Shown: positions 9,107 to 17,839 of the stretch, one piece after another
Layout of the letters: each line of letters begins with the position of its first letter
Position numbering within the stretch: the stretch's first letter is position 1
From: Amphibacillus indicireducens
GTDB taxonomy: Bacteria; Bacillota; Bacilli; Bacillales; Amphibacillaceae
Length of the DNA: 64,000 nt
Assembly (NCBI RefSeq): GCF_039539605.1
Contig: NZ_BAABDL010000017.1
Location: 1 to 64,000, forward strand
Reading direction: 5' to 3'
Program-made: the position numbers and the translations under genes
The notes under the pieces: model-generated
What the model saw: only the letters and a program-made list of their open reading frames with translations
Database searches by the model: none
What the model was told of the DNA's origin: nothing

Positions 9107-9172
9107 TCATACATCAGGATAGTCACCTGAAAAGACTTGTTGCTGAAAGCGTCGACCTATAGTCGAGATCAC
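9107..9172 (-). CDS. Candidate small ORF in the cotE leader (21 codons)
   Basis: A GTG-initiated frame of 21 codons has a strong GGAGG placed 7 nt upstream. Its start overlaps a small hairpin (TCGAC/GTCGA). The predicted peptide begins MISTIGRRFQQQV and ends SGDYPDV; I do not recognise it. It lies between ricA and cotE in a 263-nt stretch with no other gene. It could be a leader peptide controlling cotE, a small spore protein, or a chance frame; only the ribosome site supports it. Confidence 0.25.
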   Translation of the reverse strand: MISTIGRRFQQQVFSGDYPDV

Positions 9173-9230
9173 GTGAGTTCCTCCATTGCTATTGTTCGTA
9201 TTTTATCCTTATTTAAGTCATTGTTTGTAT

Positions 9231-9593
9231 TCATTCGATTGAATTAAATTTTTCGTTCACTTTGTCATTAATGTTTGCTGTAATCCTTTGTAATAAATCA
9301 TTGACAACAACTTGAGCAGACTTAAATTCGTCAACAATCGGGAGTGCATCAATTTCCGCTTGGATTGCATCAATTTGATCATCAATTTGCTTAACAGCAT
9401 TGACTTTTCCATAAGCCTGTAAGTTAACCGCTTGTTTTTGAAGCTTTTTAATCTGTTCAATTAAATCTTTCACTTTTTGATTATCATTCAGACGGGCTTC
9501 CAACGCTTTAAAACGCTCAACTTCTTCTAATTCGTCTAACCGTGTTGTGATTTCTTCTACTTTATTTAAAACTTCCTCTTTTGAATAAGCCAT
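9231..9593 (-). CDS. ricA: RicA (YmcA), subunit of the RicAFT RNA-maturation complex
   Basis: In B. subtilis RicA acts with RicF (YlbF) and RicT (YaaT) to promote RNase Y processing of operon mRNAs and to support Spo0A activation, biofilm formation and competence. The 120-residue, mostly helical Com_YlbF-family protein aligns well through the core (LQKQAVNLQAYGK, then the ELDALP-like and SAQVVVNDLL segments). It is shorter than the 143-aa B. subtilis protein and contains no cysteine, so it lacks the C-terminal tail that contributes cysteines to an iron-sulfur cluster there. It is still located before cotE, but miaB, its normal upstream neighbour, is absent. Confidence 0.88.
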   Translation of the reverse strand: MAYSKEEVLNKVEEITTRLDELEEVERFKALEARLNDNQKVKDLIEQIKKLQKQAVNLQAYGKVNAVKQIDDQIDAIQAEIDALPIVDEFKSAQVVVNDLLQRITANINDKVNEKFNSIE

Positions 9594-9695
9594 GATTGAT
9601 TACACCCCTACAATCTATGTAATGTGAATACTGTTTAAATGTTTCTTGATCCTGTTTAACATGATAACAAGCATTTTTGTTTAAAAAATATGAGT

Positions 9696-10616
9696 TTAAT
9701 TGATTCTTGGAAATTTTCTTATGAAATTCTCACTAGAGATTTTATTGACAATCCTTCTACTATAATGGTCAAACAACTCTTTTTTAAAGCGATGATAGCC
9801 AGTGACATTTTCTAATCCAGAAATCGTATTTGTAATTCCATCAAAATCAGAGCCAAAGCAGAGCTGATCTTCTGCCCCTAGTTCAATAAAATGATCAATG
9901 TGCTCGAATAAATCATCAATCGAAACGAAATCTGAACTTTTTGTGAATTCAGGAACAAAAGTGACACCGATCAAACCATCACGCTTAATAATCGCTTTAA
10001 TTTGCTGATCAGTTAAATTACGTCGGTGCTGGCAAATACGATACGCATTGCTGTGTGAAGCAATCACATGATCAGCTTGATCAATCACATCATCAAAACC
10101 TCGGACGGATAAGTGGGAGACATCTGTCCAAATCTGTTCCGCATTTAATAACTGAATAACCTCTTCGCCAAATCGTGAAACACCTTTTCCTTCAATACTC
10201 ATCACGCTATCACTGACAGCATTATTATTATTCCACGTCAAACCAACAATACGAACACCCTCATCAATTAAGCGAACCAAGTTATTTAAATCTGTTCCAA
10301 TTGGATGACAGCCTTCTAATGTTAGAATTGCTCCTAATTGATGAGGTTGTAAGTTTTCTAGCTCCAGCTTTGATTGAATCTGAATGATATCCGGATTAGG
10401 CAAAACAATTTTTTCATAAAAAAGATCAATCATTTTTAGTGCAACATCGAATTGTTGATTTAATGGGGTCGTATCGGGGACAAAAATCGCAAAGGCTTGC
10501 ACTTTTATTGGGCTTGCACGCCATTTTTCCAAATCAAACTGTAGTGCATCACTTTGATTCACATTATAGTCATGCCGCCACAATTGATAAAGCAAGTCAC
10601 AGTGGGCATCGATCAC
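9696..10616 (-). CDS. Membrane dipeptidase-family metallopeptidase (M19)
   Basis: Peptidase M19 (renal dipeptidase) family zinc enzyme that would hydrolyse dipeptides, possibly with D-residues. Seen: IDAHCDLLYQL at the N-terminus (first zinc ligands), the central LTLEGCHPIG with the bridging Glu, DVSHLS, ASHSNAYRICQHRRNL and GSDFDGI, which together cover the metal ligands. I use GTG 10616 (306 aa): GGAGGG lies 7 nt upstream and the protein then starts at VIDAHCD, like its relatives, whereas the longer frame from 10652 has no ribosome site. It takes the place of the kbl/tdh/miaB genes found here in B. subtilis. Confidence 0.85.
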   Translation of the reverse strand: MIDAHCDLLYQLWRHDYNVNQSDALQFDLEKWRASPIKVQAFAIFVPDTTPLNQQFDVALKMIDLFYEKIVLPNPDIIQIQSKLELENLQPHQLGAILTLEGCHPIGTDLNNLVRLIDEGVRIVGLTWNNNNAVSDSVMSIEGKGVSRFGEEVIQLLNAEQIWTDVSHLSVRGFDDVIDQADHVIASHSNAYRICQHRRNLTDQQIKAIIKRDGLIGVTFVPEFTKSSDFVSIDDLFEHIDHFIELGAEDQLCFGSDFDGITNTISGLENVTGYHRFKKELFDHYSRRIVNKISSENFIRKFPRIN

Positions 10617-10661
10617 AGCGTTTCCCTCCATTTTGCTTGACTTTTCGATCATTAACGTAAA

Positions 10662-10690
10662 TCAGTGTGGGGAAATTTCCACCACACTGA
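10662..10690 (-). terminator. Hairpin after spoVS
   Basis: A 9-bp stem TCAGTGTGG/CCACACTGA (10662-10670/10682-10690) lies between the spoVS stop and the dipeptidase start. Only TTTACG follows on the minus strand, so termination may be partial. Confidence 0.55.
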
Positions 10691-10699
10691 CAAATGTTT

Positions 10700-10960
10700 T
10701 CATCTCGGTTCAACAATCAGTTTAATTGCTGTTCGTTCTTCGTTATCAATCTTAATATCTGTAAAAGCAGGAATACAAACTAAATCGACACCACTTGGCG
10801 CTACAAATCCTCGGGCAATCGCAACAGCTTTGACTGACTGATTCAACGCACCTGCTCCAATCGCTTGTATTTCTGCTTTCCCTCGTTCTCGTAATACATT
10901 TGCTAAAGCACCTGCTACTGAATTCGGGTTTGATTTTGATGATACTTTTAATATATCCAC
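10700..10960 (-). CDS. spoVS: Stage V sporulation protein S
   Basis: SpoVS is an 86-residue Alba-like protein, highly conserved in spore formers, whose loss in B. subtilis blocks development at stage V and affects septation. The sequence (MDILKVSSKSNPNSVAGALA, AIGAGALNQSVKAVAIARGF, a DIKIDNEERTAIKLIVEPR tail) is near-identical in pattern and exact in length to the family. It follows ymdB, as in B. subtilis. I saw no convincing SigH promoter in the 142-nt gap upstream. The ribosome site GGGGAGG is strong. Confidence 0.97.
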   Translation of the reverse strand: MDILKVSSKSNPNSVAGALANVLRERGKAEIQAIGAGALNQSVKAVAIARGFVAPSGVDLVCIPAFTDIKIDNEERTAIKLIVEPR

Positions 10961-11102
10961 CTTTGCTACCTCCCCTAAGTTTCTTAAGTTCCTACCACTT
11001 TTACTATATTCTTATGATTTTTTGATATGCTAACTACAATTCATTTCATCATAAAAAATCATGATCAGGGAGGCTTGCAAAGAAATCTTTCACGAAAAAG
11101 TC

Positions 11103-11900
11103 TTATTCAAAAAATGGTTGGTCATCGGTAATTAAAATGCGTTCAATTTTTGTTGCTTGTCCAGATCTCTGATCAATGTCAATCACAACACCACTCAACT
11201 GCGCTTTACCTTTTTTAGTTGCTTCAAAGCGAACAGGTAATTGTGTTAAAAAGCGTTTAATCACGGCATCTCTTTCCGTTCCAATAATCCCATCATACGG
11301 TCCTGTCATACCAACATCGGTAATATAGGCGGTTCCATTATCGAGAATTCGATTATCTGCTGTTTGCACGTGTGTATGTGTTCCAACAAGCGCACTGATT
11401 TTTCCGTCTAAATACCAAGCAAGTGCTAGTTTTTCACTCGTTGCTTCTGCATGAAAATCGATGAAAATGATTGGGGTGCGTTTACGTACTTCAGCAATTA
11501 ATTGATCAGCGTAACGAAATGGGTCATCAATTGCCGGTAAAAACGTTCGGCCTTGTAAGTTGATAATTGCAACTTCAGTGCCATTAACATTAACAAATCC
11601 GTAACCTTTACCTGGTGTACCTTCAGGGTAATTGGCAGGTCGAATCATTTTGTCAGCATCATCAATAAAATCGAAAATTTCTTTTTTATCAAAAGTATGG
11701 TTACCCATTGTTAAAAAATCTGCTCCGTAACTTAAAAGTTGTTTATAAATTTTCTCGGTAATTCCTTTCCCTGCAGCGGCATTTTCACCGTTGACAATCG
11801 TTAGCTGAGGCTGATACTTTTGTTTTAATTTTGGTAAGTATGTTTCGATCTGCTCTCTGCCTAAAGAACCGACCACATCACCAATAAATAAAATACGCAT
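11103..11900 (-). CDS. ymdB: YmdB, metallophosphoesterase / 2',3'-cAMP phosphodiesterase
   Basis: YmdB is a calcineurin-like phosphodiesterase that influences the switch between motility and biofilm in B. subtilis. The 265 residues show the di-metal site: GDVVG with D8, the NGEN segment at about 37-40, GNHTFD at about 66-71, and GTHTHVQTAD near 173. Length is typical. It lies between rny and spoVS, the usual order, about 150 nt downstream of rny and behind the rny terminator, so it likely has its own promoter. Confidence 0.95.
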   Translation of the reverse strand: MRILFIGDVVGSLGREQIETYLPKLKQKYQPQLTIVNGENAAAGKGITEKIYKQLLSYGADFLTMGNHTFDKKEIFDFIDDADKMIRPANYPEGTPGKGYGFVNVNGTEVAIINLQGRTFLPAIDDPFRYADQLIAEVRKRTPIIFIDFHAEATSEKLALAWYLDGKISALVGTHTHVQTADNRILDNGTAYITDVGMTGPYDGIIGTERDAVIKRFLTQLPVRFEATKKGKAQLSGVVIDIDQRSGQATKIERILITDDQPFFE

Positions 11901-11999
11901 AATTTTACTCCTTCAATTGGTTAATTTAATATGTATAGCTATCCGATAAGTTTAACTAAGATTAAGTTTTGCATATCGAATCAAACTTGTCAAAAGTAA

Positions 12000-12034
12000 A
12001 CAGGGTGCCGTTAACATGCAACGGACACCCTGTT
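12000..12034 (-). terminator. Terminator after rny
   Basis: GC-rich minus-strand stem ACAGGGTG-CCGTT paired with AACGG-CACCCTGT, each arm about 13 nt, followed by TTACTTTTG. The stem is strong and the U-tract moderate. Confidence 0.75.
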
Positions 12035-12051
12035 TTCATTTGAAGTTTTAG

Positions 12052-13623
12052 TTATTTTGCATACTCTACTGCGCGAGTCTCTCGAATAACAGTTACTTTA
12101 ATATGACCAGGGAAATTTAATTCATCTTCTATTCGTTTACGAATCTCTCGTGAAATACGAACAGCTTCTAAATCATCAATCTCATCTGGTTTAACCATGA
12201 TTCGGACTTCACGACCAGCTTGAATCGCAAATGATTTTTCTACACCGTCATAGGATTCAGAAATTTCTTCTAACTTTTCAAGTCGTTTAATGTAATTCTC
12301 TAACGTTTCACTTCTTGCACCTGGTCTTGCAGCGGATAAAGCATCAGCAGCAGCCACTAGTACAGCAATAATAGAAGTTGGTTCCTCATCACCGTGGTGT
12401 GAGGCGATTGCGTTAATGACAACATCTTTCTCTTTGTATTTAATCGCAAGCTCTTTACCAATTTCAACGTGACTTCCTTCGACTTCATGATCGATTGCTT
12501 TACCGATGTCATGAAGCAGTCCGGCGCGTTTTGCTAATGTCACATCTTCTCCTAATTCTGCAGCTAATATGCCCGACAAATGAGCCACTTCAATTGAGTG
12601 ATTCAATACGTTTTGGCCATAGCTTGTACGATATTTCAGACGACCTAATATCTTAATTAGATCAGGATGTAAGCCGTGTACACCTACTTCAAAGGTTGTT
12701 TCTTCTCCGACTTCTCGAATAAAGTCATCAACCTCACGTCTTGATTTTTCAACCATTTCTTCAATTCGTGCTGGGTGAATTCGACCATCTTGAACTAATT
12801 TTTCTAAAGCGATTCTTGCAATTTCGCGTCTGACAGGGTCAAAACCTGATAATATAACAGCTTCAGGTGTATCATCAATAATTAAATCTATTCCTGTTAA
12901 TGTTTCTAAAGTACGAATATTTCGGCCTTCTCGACCAATAATTCGACCTTTCATTTCATCATTAGGTAGATTAACAACAGATACAGTCGTTTCAGCAACA
13001 TGATCTGCTGCACAACGTTGCATTGCATATGATAGAATATCCTTTGCTCTCTTATCAGCTTCTTCTTTCGTGCGATTCTCGGCCTCTTTAATAATTAGTG
13101 CTGATTCATGATTCACTTCTTTTTGAACACGTTCTAGAATGATTTGCTTTGCTTGATCCGATGTATAACCAGAAATGCGCTCCAGTTCAGCTTGTTGTTC
13201 AACCAACAAAGCTTCTACTTTGCCTTCCATTTCTTCAATTTGTTGTTGTTTTTCTGCTATAGCTAGTTCCTTCTTTTCTTGCATTCGCTCACGTTTGTCC
13301 AACGTTTCGTCTTTTCGATCAAGGTTTTCTTCTTTCTGCAGAAGTCTATTTTCTTGTTTCTGTTGCTCTGCACGACGTTCACGGAGTTCTTCTTCAGCTT
13401 GTTGACGAAGTTTATGATTTTCATCTTTCGCTTCTAATAAAGCTTCTTTCTTTGCTACTTCAGCATTTCGATGCCCCTCTTGAACAATCTGTTTTGCTAA
13501 CTCTTCTGCGCTAGAAATCTTTTTCTCTGCAATTGATTTACGAATCAGATAGCCAACAACAATACCGACGATAAGGATAGCTAAACTGGAGATGATGATA
13601 ATGATTAAATCCACATAATCCAT
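12052..13623 (-). CDS. rny: Ribonuclease Y
   Basis: Membrane-anchored endoribonuclease that starts decay and processing of many mRNAs. In order: one N-terminal transmembrane segment (about 5-27), a long charged coiled coil (about 35-200, KEE/RRA/EQQ rich), a KH domain with GRIIGREGRNIRTLE, and an HD domain with LLHDIGKA and SHHGDEEP metal ligands. Its 523 residues match B. subtilis RNase Y closely. It works with the RicAFT complex, whose RicA subunit is encoded 3 kb away. A promoter and a terminator bracket it as a single gene. Confidence 0.98.
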   Translation of the reverse strand: MDYVDLIIIIISSLAILIVGIVVGYLIRKSIAEKKISSAEELAKQIVQEGHRNAEVAKKEALLEAKDENHKLRQQAEEELRERRAEQQKQENRLLQKEENLDRKDETLDKRERMQEKKELAIAEKQQQIEEMEGKVEALLVEQQAELERISGYTSDQAKQIILERVQKEVNHESALIIKEAENRTKEEADKRAKDILSYAMQRCAADHVAETTVSVVNLPNDEMKGRIIGREGRNIRTLETLTGIDLIIDDTPEAVILSGFDPVRREIARIALEKLVQDGRIHPARIEEMVEKSRREVDDFIREVGEETTFEVGVHGLHPDLIKILGRLKYRTSYGQNVLNHSIEVAHLSGILAAELGEDVTLAKRAGLLHDIGKAIDHEVEGSHVEIGKELAIKYKEKDVVINAIASHHGDEEPTSIIAVLVAAADALSAARPGARSETLENYIKRLEKLEEISESYDGVEKSFAIQAGREVRIMVKPDEIDDLEAVRISREIRKRIEDELNFPGHIKVTVIRETRAVEYAK

Positions 13624-13712
13624 GGTTTCACCTCCTCTTGCTATTCATTTTTTAACTTTTTAAGTCGGCATGTACTTTGTATTACTTATTTGAAATGCGT
13701 CATTAAGTTTTT

Positions 13713-13741
13713 AGTATAATTAAAAAATTATACAATGTTAA
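13713..13741 (-). promoter_or_regulatory. Sigma-A promoter of rny
   Basis: Minus-strand TTAACA (13736-13741), a 17-nt spacer and TATACT (13713-13718). The TSS would lie about 80 nt before the rny start. Confidence 0.6.
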
Positions 13742-13815
13742 TTTTACTGGTGCAATTAGGCAATGTCAAGAAAACAAAAGAAAGTAATTTATTTCGACAA
13801 AATTCGCGTAATGAA

Positions 13816-13855
13816 AATAAAAAAAACGGTCAAAATTATCTAGATAACTTTGACC
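13816..13855 (-). terminator. Terminator after recA
   Basis: Minus-strand stem GGTCAAAGTTATC/GATAATTTTGACC (13828-13855) followed by G and eight Ts. A clear intrinsic terminator. Confidence 0.9.
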
Positions 13856-13869
13856 AATTTATTAGCAAC

Positions 13870-14907
13870 TTATTCTTCTGGAACTAATTCATCCATTACT
13901 TTTGGTTCTTCACTATTTTCACCATCTAAGTTATAGTGTGCTCGAACAGCATGATTAATTTCTTCAATCATTTCAGGATGCTCTCGTAAAAATTCTTTCG
14001 AGTTTTCACGGCCTTGGCCAAGACGTTCTTCTTTATATGAATACCATGCACCACTTTTTTGAACAATATCTAAGTCAGAAGCAATATCTAGTAACTCACC
14101 TTCTTGTGAAATTCCTTCACCGTACATAATATCAACTTCAGCTTGCTTAAATGGCGGAGCGACCTTATTTTTAACAACCTTAATTCGCGTTCGGTTCCCG
14201 ACCATTTCATTCCCCTGCTTAATCGTTTCTGCACGGCGCACTTCTAAACGAACAGAAGCATAAAATTTCAATGCACGTCCACCTGGTGTTGTTTCAGGGT
14301 TACCAAACATGACCCCAATTTTTTCACGAACTTGATTAATAAAAATGGCAGTTGTTTTTGATTTATTAATCGCACCTGAAAGCTTTCGTAGCGCTTGAGA
14401 CATCAGTCTTGCTTGGAGTCCCATATGAGAGTCGCCCATTTCTCCTTCAATCTCTGCTTTTGGTACTAACGCTGCAACAGAGTCAACAACAACAATGTCA
14501 ACCGCACCACTTCGGACTAATGCTTCAGCAATTTCTAACGCCTGTTCACCAGTATCCGGCTGAGATAATAATAGTTCGTCTGTATTCACGCCTAAATTTT
14601 TAGCGTAAATTGGATCTAAAGCATGCTCAGCATCAATAAAGGCCGCTGTACCCCCTGTTTTTTGAACTTCCGCAATTGCATGTAAAGAAACGGTTGTTTT
14701 ACCTGATGATTCAGGTCCGTAAATTTCAATCACACGGCCTCTTGGATAACCCCCAATTCCTAATGCAATATCGAGTGCTAATGACCCACTGGATACAGTA
14801 GCTAGCTTCTGCTCAGCCCGATCACCAAGCTTCATAATTGAACCCTTTCCGAACTGTCTTTCTATTGATTTCAAAGCCTGATCAAGGGCTTGTTTACGCT
14901 CACTCAT
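13870..14907 (-). CDS. recA: Recombinase RecA
   Basis: Forms the ATP-dependent filament on single-stranded DNA for strand exchange and triggers LexA self-cleavage in the SOS response. Walker A GPESSGKT lies at 64-71, Walker B (VDIVVVDSVAAL) near 140, loop L2 and the INQVREKIGVMFGNPETTPGG signature follow, and the tail is acidic. The 345-residue length is normal. It stands alone: cinA is upstream, a promoter with a LexA-like box lies between them, and a strong terminator follows. Confidence 0.99.
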   Translation of the reverse strand: MSERKQALDQALKSIERQFGKGSIMKLGDRAEQKLATVSSGSLALDIALGIGGYPRGRVIEIYGPESSGKTTVSLHAIAEVQKTGGTAAFIDAEHALDPIYAKNLGVNTDELLLSQPDTGEQALEIAEALVRSGAVDIVVVDSVAALVPKAEIEGEMGDSHMGLQARLMSQALRKLSGAINKSKTTAIFINQVREKIGVMFGNPETTPGGRALKFYASVRLEVRRAETIKQGNEMVGNRTRIKVVKNKVAPPFKQAEVDIMYGEGISQEGELLDIASDLDIVQKSGAWYSYKEERLGQGRENSKEFLREHPEMIEEINHAVRAHYNLDGENSEEPKVMDELVPEE

Positions 14908-14938
14908 CCGAATTCCTCCTCAAATTTAAACTACTCTT

Positions 14939-14967
14939 ATCATAACCTCTTTTGTAAAAATACACAA
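14939..14967 (-). promoter_or_regulatory. Sigma-A promoter of recA
   Basis: Minus strand TTGTGT (14962-14967), 17-nt spacer, TATGAT (14939-14944). It lies about 35 nt ahead of the recA start and beside the LexA-like box. Confidence 0.6.
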
Positions 14968-14975
14968 GCAAAAAG

Positions 14976-14989
14976 CGAATAAACGTTCT
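14976..14989 (-). promoter_or_regulatory. LexA (SOS) operator-like box of recA
   Basis: Minus strand AGAACGTTTATTCG. The Gram-positive SOS box is CGAAC-N4-GTTCG, so the core GAAC-N4-GTTC has one mismatch (ATTC). It ends 8 nt upstream of the recA -35, where LexA would obstruct polymerase. Position and match together make a real operator likely. Confidence 0.6.
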
Positions 14990-15064
14990 TATTTTTTCAA
15001 CTAAAAACAGCTGTGTTTTTGATGAAAATGATAGATATTTTACAAAACAGTCGTAATAATAAGC

Positions 15065-16306
15065 TTATTTTAAATATTTATAAATCATTTCTAGTCCTTT
15101 TTTTACAGAAAGTGCACGAATGCTATTTCTCGGTTTAGAAAAATGAAACTTTTCGATCAGATAATCTTTGTCTGAGTGATACAAACAAACAAAAACGGTT
15201 CCAACAGGTTGTCCTTCTAACGGATCAGGACCAGCTACCCCAGTAAAGCTAATCCCATAGGTCGAATTAAAAACCCCTTGAGCGCGTTTAGCCATCTCGT
15301 ATGCCGTTTGTTTGCTAACCATACCATATTGGTCGATTGTCGATCGATTAACGCCTAAAGCGCTTATCTTCGCATCCTCTGTGTAACTAATCAAACTGCC
15401 ATTAAAAATACGACTAGATCCTGGAATCGACACAATCTGATCAGCGAATTTACCACCTGTTAAACTTTCAGCGCCTGCGATCGTTTGATTTTTCTCTTTC
15501 AATCGATCAATGACAACTTCAGTTAACGTCTGTTCATCTGAGCCATAGATATAAGAACCGATCAGTGCGTGTAATTCTTTTTCTTTTGCTTCAATTAATC
15601 GGTTTGCTTCAGCTTTTGAATTCGCCAGTGCTGTAAGTCGTAAGGCGACTTCGCCATCAGCAGCTAATGGAGCGATCGTTGGATTGCTTTGTTGCTCAAT
15701 TAAATTTTTCACCTTTGTTTCGAGTTGCGCTTCTCCAATGCCAATACAGCGAAGCATTTTTGAGACAATCACTTCTTTGAGTTGATAGTTTTTCTCTAAA
15801 AAAGGAAGTACGGATTCAGTCATCATATACTTCATCTCACTAGGCACACCAGGCATTAAAATAAGTAATGATGATTGATATTCTACCATCATACCAGGCG
15901 CTGTCCCGATTGGATTCGGGATGATCTTGGCACCAGCAATCACTTGTGCTTGTTTATAATTATTTTTAGACATGACTCGATTTGATTGCTTAAAATATTG
16001 TTTTAATTGAGTTAGCATCTCATCATTTTCGATCAGTTCCCGTTCGACGAGTTCTGCAACGATCTCGCGGGTAAGATCATCATCAGTCGGTCCAAGACCA
16101 CCTGTAATAAAAATTAAGTCTGAGCGATCAAGCGCTTGAGATAAAGTTGATTTTATTCTCGCTTTATTGTCACCAACAACTTGGTGAAAATAAACGCCAA
16201 TCCCCTTAGTCGCAAGTTTTTCTGAAATCCATTGGCCATTCGTATTTGTAATTTGTCCAAGTAACAACTCAGTACCAACTGCAATAATTTCAGCTTTAAT
16301 TGCCAT
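15065..16306 (-). CDS. cinA: CinA, competence/damage-inducible protein
   Basis: Two-domain protein of 413 aa. The N-terminal MoaB/MogA-like domain (about 1-170; GTELLLGQITNTN, FITGGLGPTDDD) and the C-terminal CinA domain (about 255-413; AESLTGGKFADQI, SYTEDAKISALGV, GISFTGVAGPDP) are both complete. CinA homologues have NMN deamidase and ADP-ribose pyrophosphatase activity, feeding NAD recycling. The gene sits upstream of recA, as in many Firmicutes, but here has its own spacing (157 nt) and recA has its own promoter. Its ATG overlaps the pgsA stop by one base (TAATG). Confidence 0.96.
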   Translation of the reverse strand: MAIKAEIIAVGTELLLGQITNTNGQWISEKLATKGIGVYFHQVVGDNKARIKSTLSQALDRSDLIFITGGLGPTDDDLTREIVAELVERELIENDEMLTQLKQYFKQSNRVMSKNNYKQAQVIAGAKIIPNPIGTAPGMMVEYQSSLLILMPGVPSEMKYMMTESVLPFLEKNYQLKEVIVSKMLRCIGIGEAQLETKVKNLIEQQSNPTIAPLAADGEVALRLTALANSKAEANRLIEAKEKELHALIGSYIYGSDEQTLTEVVIDRLKEKNQTIAGAESLTGGKFADQIVSIPGSSRIFNGSLISYTEDAKISALGVNRSTIDQYGMVSKQTAYEMAKRAQGVFNSTYGISFTGVAGPDPLEGQPVGTVFVCLYHSDKDYLIEKFHFSKPRNSIRALSVKKGLEMIYKYLK

Positions 16307-16884
16307 TAATTAGACTCCTTCATAACATGCCAGTTTTTAATAAAATAGTCGACACCAGAAATAACCGTTAAAATAAGTGCGATGTACAACGTGATCAGCC
16401 CAATTGGCCAGCCCAAATATGAGAAAGGGAAATTATGCAATAAGATAAAACTGATTGATAACAGTTGAAAGGTTGTTTTCCATTTTCCCATTGAGCTTGC
16501 CGCTAATACGATACCTTCTCCAGCTGCAACTAATCGAAGCCCAGTAACTGCAAATTCTCGAGATAAAATAACGATCACTAACCATGCTGGGGCTAATCCT
16601 AATTCAATTAATAAAACATAAGCTGCCGTAACTAATAGTTTATCAGCCATTGGGTCTAAAAATTTGCCGAGGTTCGTGATTAAATTATGCTTACGGGCAT
16701 AATAGCCATCTAGCCAATCCGTTCCTGAAGCAATGATAAAAATTAAAGCAGCCACAAAATGAACAATTGGTAGTGTCGTTGTGCCAATTGACCAACTTCC
16801 CCAATCAAGTGGGAGTGATAATAATAAAATAAAGATTGGAATTAATAAAATCCGTGATAAAGTGATTCGATTTGGAATGTTCAT
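16306..16884 (-). CDS. pgsA: Phosphatidylglycerophosphate synthase PgsA
   Basis: Membrane enzyme that joins CDP-diacylglycerol and glycerol-3-phosphate to form phosphatidylglycerophosphate, the first step to phosphatidylglycerol. The CDP-alcohol phosphotransferase motif DG-x2-AR-x8-G-x3-D-x3-D is complete (DGYYAR ... GKFLDPMAD), with about four to five hydrophobic segments. I start at ATG 16884 (MNIPNRITLSRI, 192 aa), the family N-terminus; the longer frame begins at a TTG without support. CdsA, which makes its substrate, is encoded at 47.5-48.3 kb. Confidence 0.96.
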   Translation of the reverse strand: MNIPNRITLSRILLIPIFILLLSLPLDWGSWSIGTTTLPIVHFVAALIFIIASGTDWLDGYYARKHNLITNLGKFLDPMADKLLVTAAYVLLIELGLAPAWLVIVILSREFAVTGLRLVAAGEGIVLAASSMGKWKTTFQLLSISFILLHNFPFSYLGWPIGLITLYIALILTVISGVDYFIKNWHVMKESN

Positions 16885-16925
16885 TGTAAAAAGCGTCCTT
16901 TCGTTAATTAACAAAATAATGATTA

Positions 16926-16954
16926 AACCCCACCCATCACAAGATGAGCGGGGT
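16926..16954 (-). terminator. Terminator after rodZ
   Basis: Minus strand stem ACCCCgCtCATC/GATGgGtGGGGT (16927-16954) followed by TTAATCATT. It separates rodZ from pgsA; the short U-tract may allow read-through into pgsA. Confidence 0.65.
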
Positions 16955-16966
16955 CATTGTAACAAC

Positions 16967-17839
16967 TTATTCAAGCTCTTCGTTAATATATAACCATAAA
17001 ACTTGTACCGCAGTGGGTGATATTTCTGTCGATAACTCGACTTCTTTATCATTAATTGTAATCGTAATATCACCGGGATTACCAAACCTCAAATAAACAA
17101 AATCTTCATCGCTCACATCGAATGAAACAGGTGAGCCACTTGACTGTAATGTCTCATAATATAAACGATTTCCCTGGTCATCTTCAATTTCCAACCAATT
17201 ACTACCAGATGACTCGATCACTAGCTCAATCGATTCATCAGTTGTACTGAATTGATAATAGGAAACTGCATTTTCGTATGAAACAAGTGACAGCTCCGGC
17301 TCTTCGGTAACATCTTCCTCAGTCTCATCTGGTTCATCAGCCTCATCTTGACCTGGATCATCTTGATCAATATCATTTGATGGGATTGAAACTTCGTCTC
17401 CAATTGATTGGTCAGTTTGAACTTCATCGCCGACATCCGGCGATGGACCGTCTGGATTCTGTAATGTTCGCCAAATAAAGAAGACAACACCAAATAGTAA
17501 AATAAAGACGATAATGGTTGGGAGTACTCTTGTAAATGGTGATGATTTTGATGATGTTGATTTTCTTCTAGAGCGTGATAGCTGTGTATAATCAACATCT
17601 TCGTCAACAGTTGGTATTTCATGGTGATGTTCATCTAAAAGCGCTTTAAAATCTAATCCAACTACATTTGCATATTCTTTAATAAACACCCGTGCATAAA
17701 AATTCCCTGGAATCATCGAAAAATTGTTGTCTTCGATTGCATTCAAGTGCCTGATTTGGATTTTCGTCAGTCTGGATACTTCTTCTATGCTATATCCTTT
17801 TTCCAGGCGAGCATCTTTTAATTTTTCACCAATTTGCAT
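16967..17839 (-). CDS. rodZ: Cell-shape protein RodZ
   Basis: RodZ links MreB filaments to the membrane wall-elongation machinery. In order: an HTH domain of the Xre type (about 1-68; GYSIEEVSRLTKIQIRHLNAIE), a basic, serine-rich juxtamembrane stretch, one transmembrane segment (about 105-125), an acidic linker very rich in Asp, Glu and Pro (about 130-180) and a beta-rich DUF4115 domain (about 185-285). The strongly acidic outer linker would suit a salt-tolerant organism. It lies before pgsA as in B. subtilis (ymfM). Confidence 0.92.
   Translation of the reverse strand: MQIGEKLKDARLEKGYSIEEVSRLTKIQIRHLNAIEDNNFSMIPGNFYARVFIKEYANVVGLDFKALLDEHHHEIPTVDEDVDYTQLSRSRRKSTSSKSSPFTRVLPTIIVFILLFGVVFFIWRTLQNPDGPSPDVGDEVQTDQSIGDEVSIPSNDIDQDDPGQDEADEPDETEEDVTEEPELSLVSYENAVSYYQFSTTDESIELVIESSGSNWLEIEDDQGNRLYYETLQSSGSPVSFDVSDEDFVYLRFGNPGDITITINDKEVELSTEISPTAVQVLWLYINEELE

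Noticed and set aside
10961..11102. SigH promoter for spoVS
   Set aside because: A GAATAT is present but no AGGA-type -35 at the right distance.
15002..15020. Terminator after cinA (AAAAACA/TGTTTTT)
   Set aside because: Stem is short and nearly all A-T; not distinguishable from the AT-rich background.
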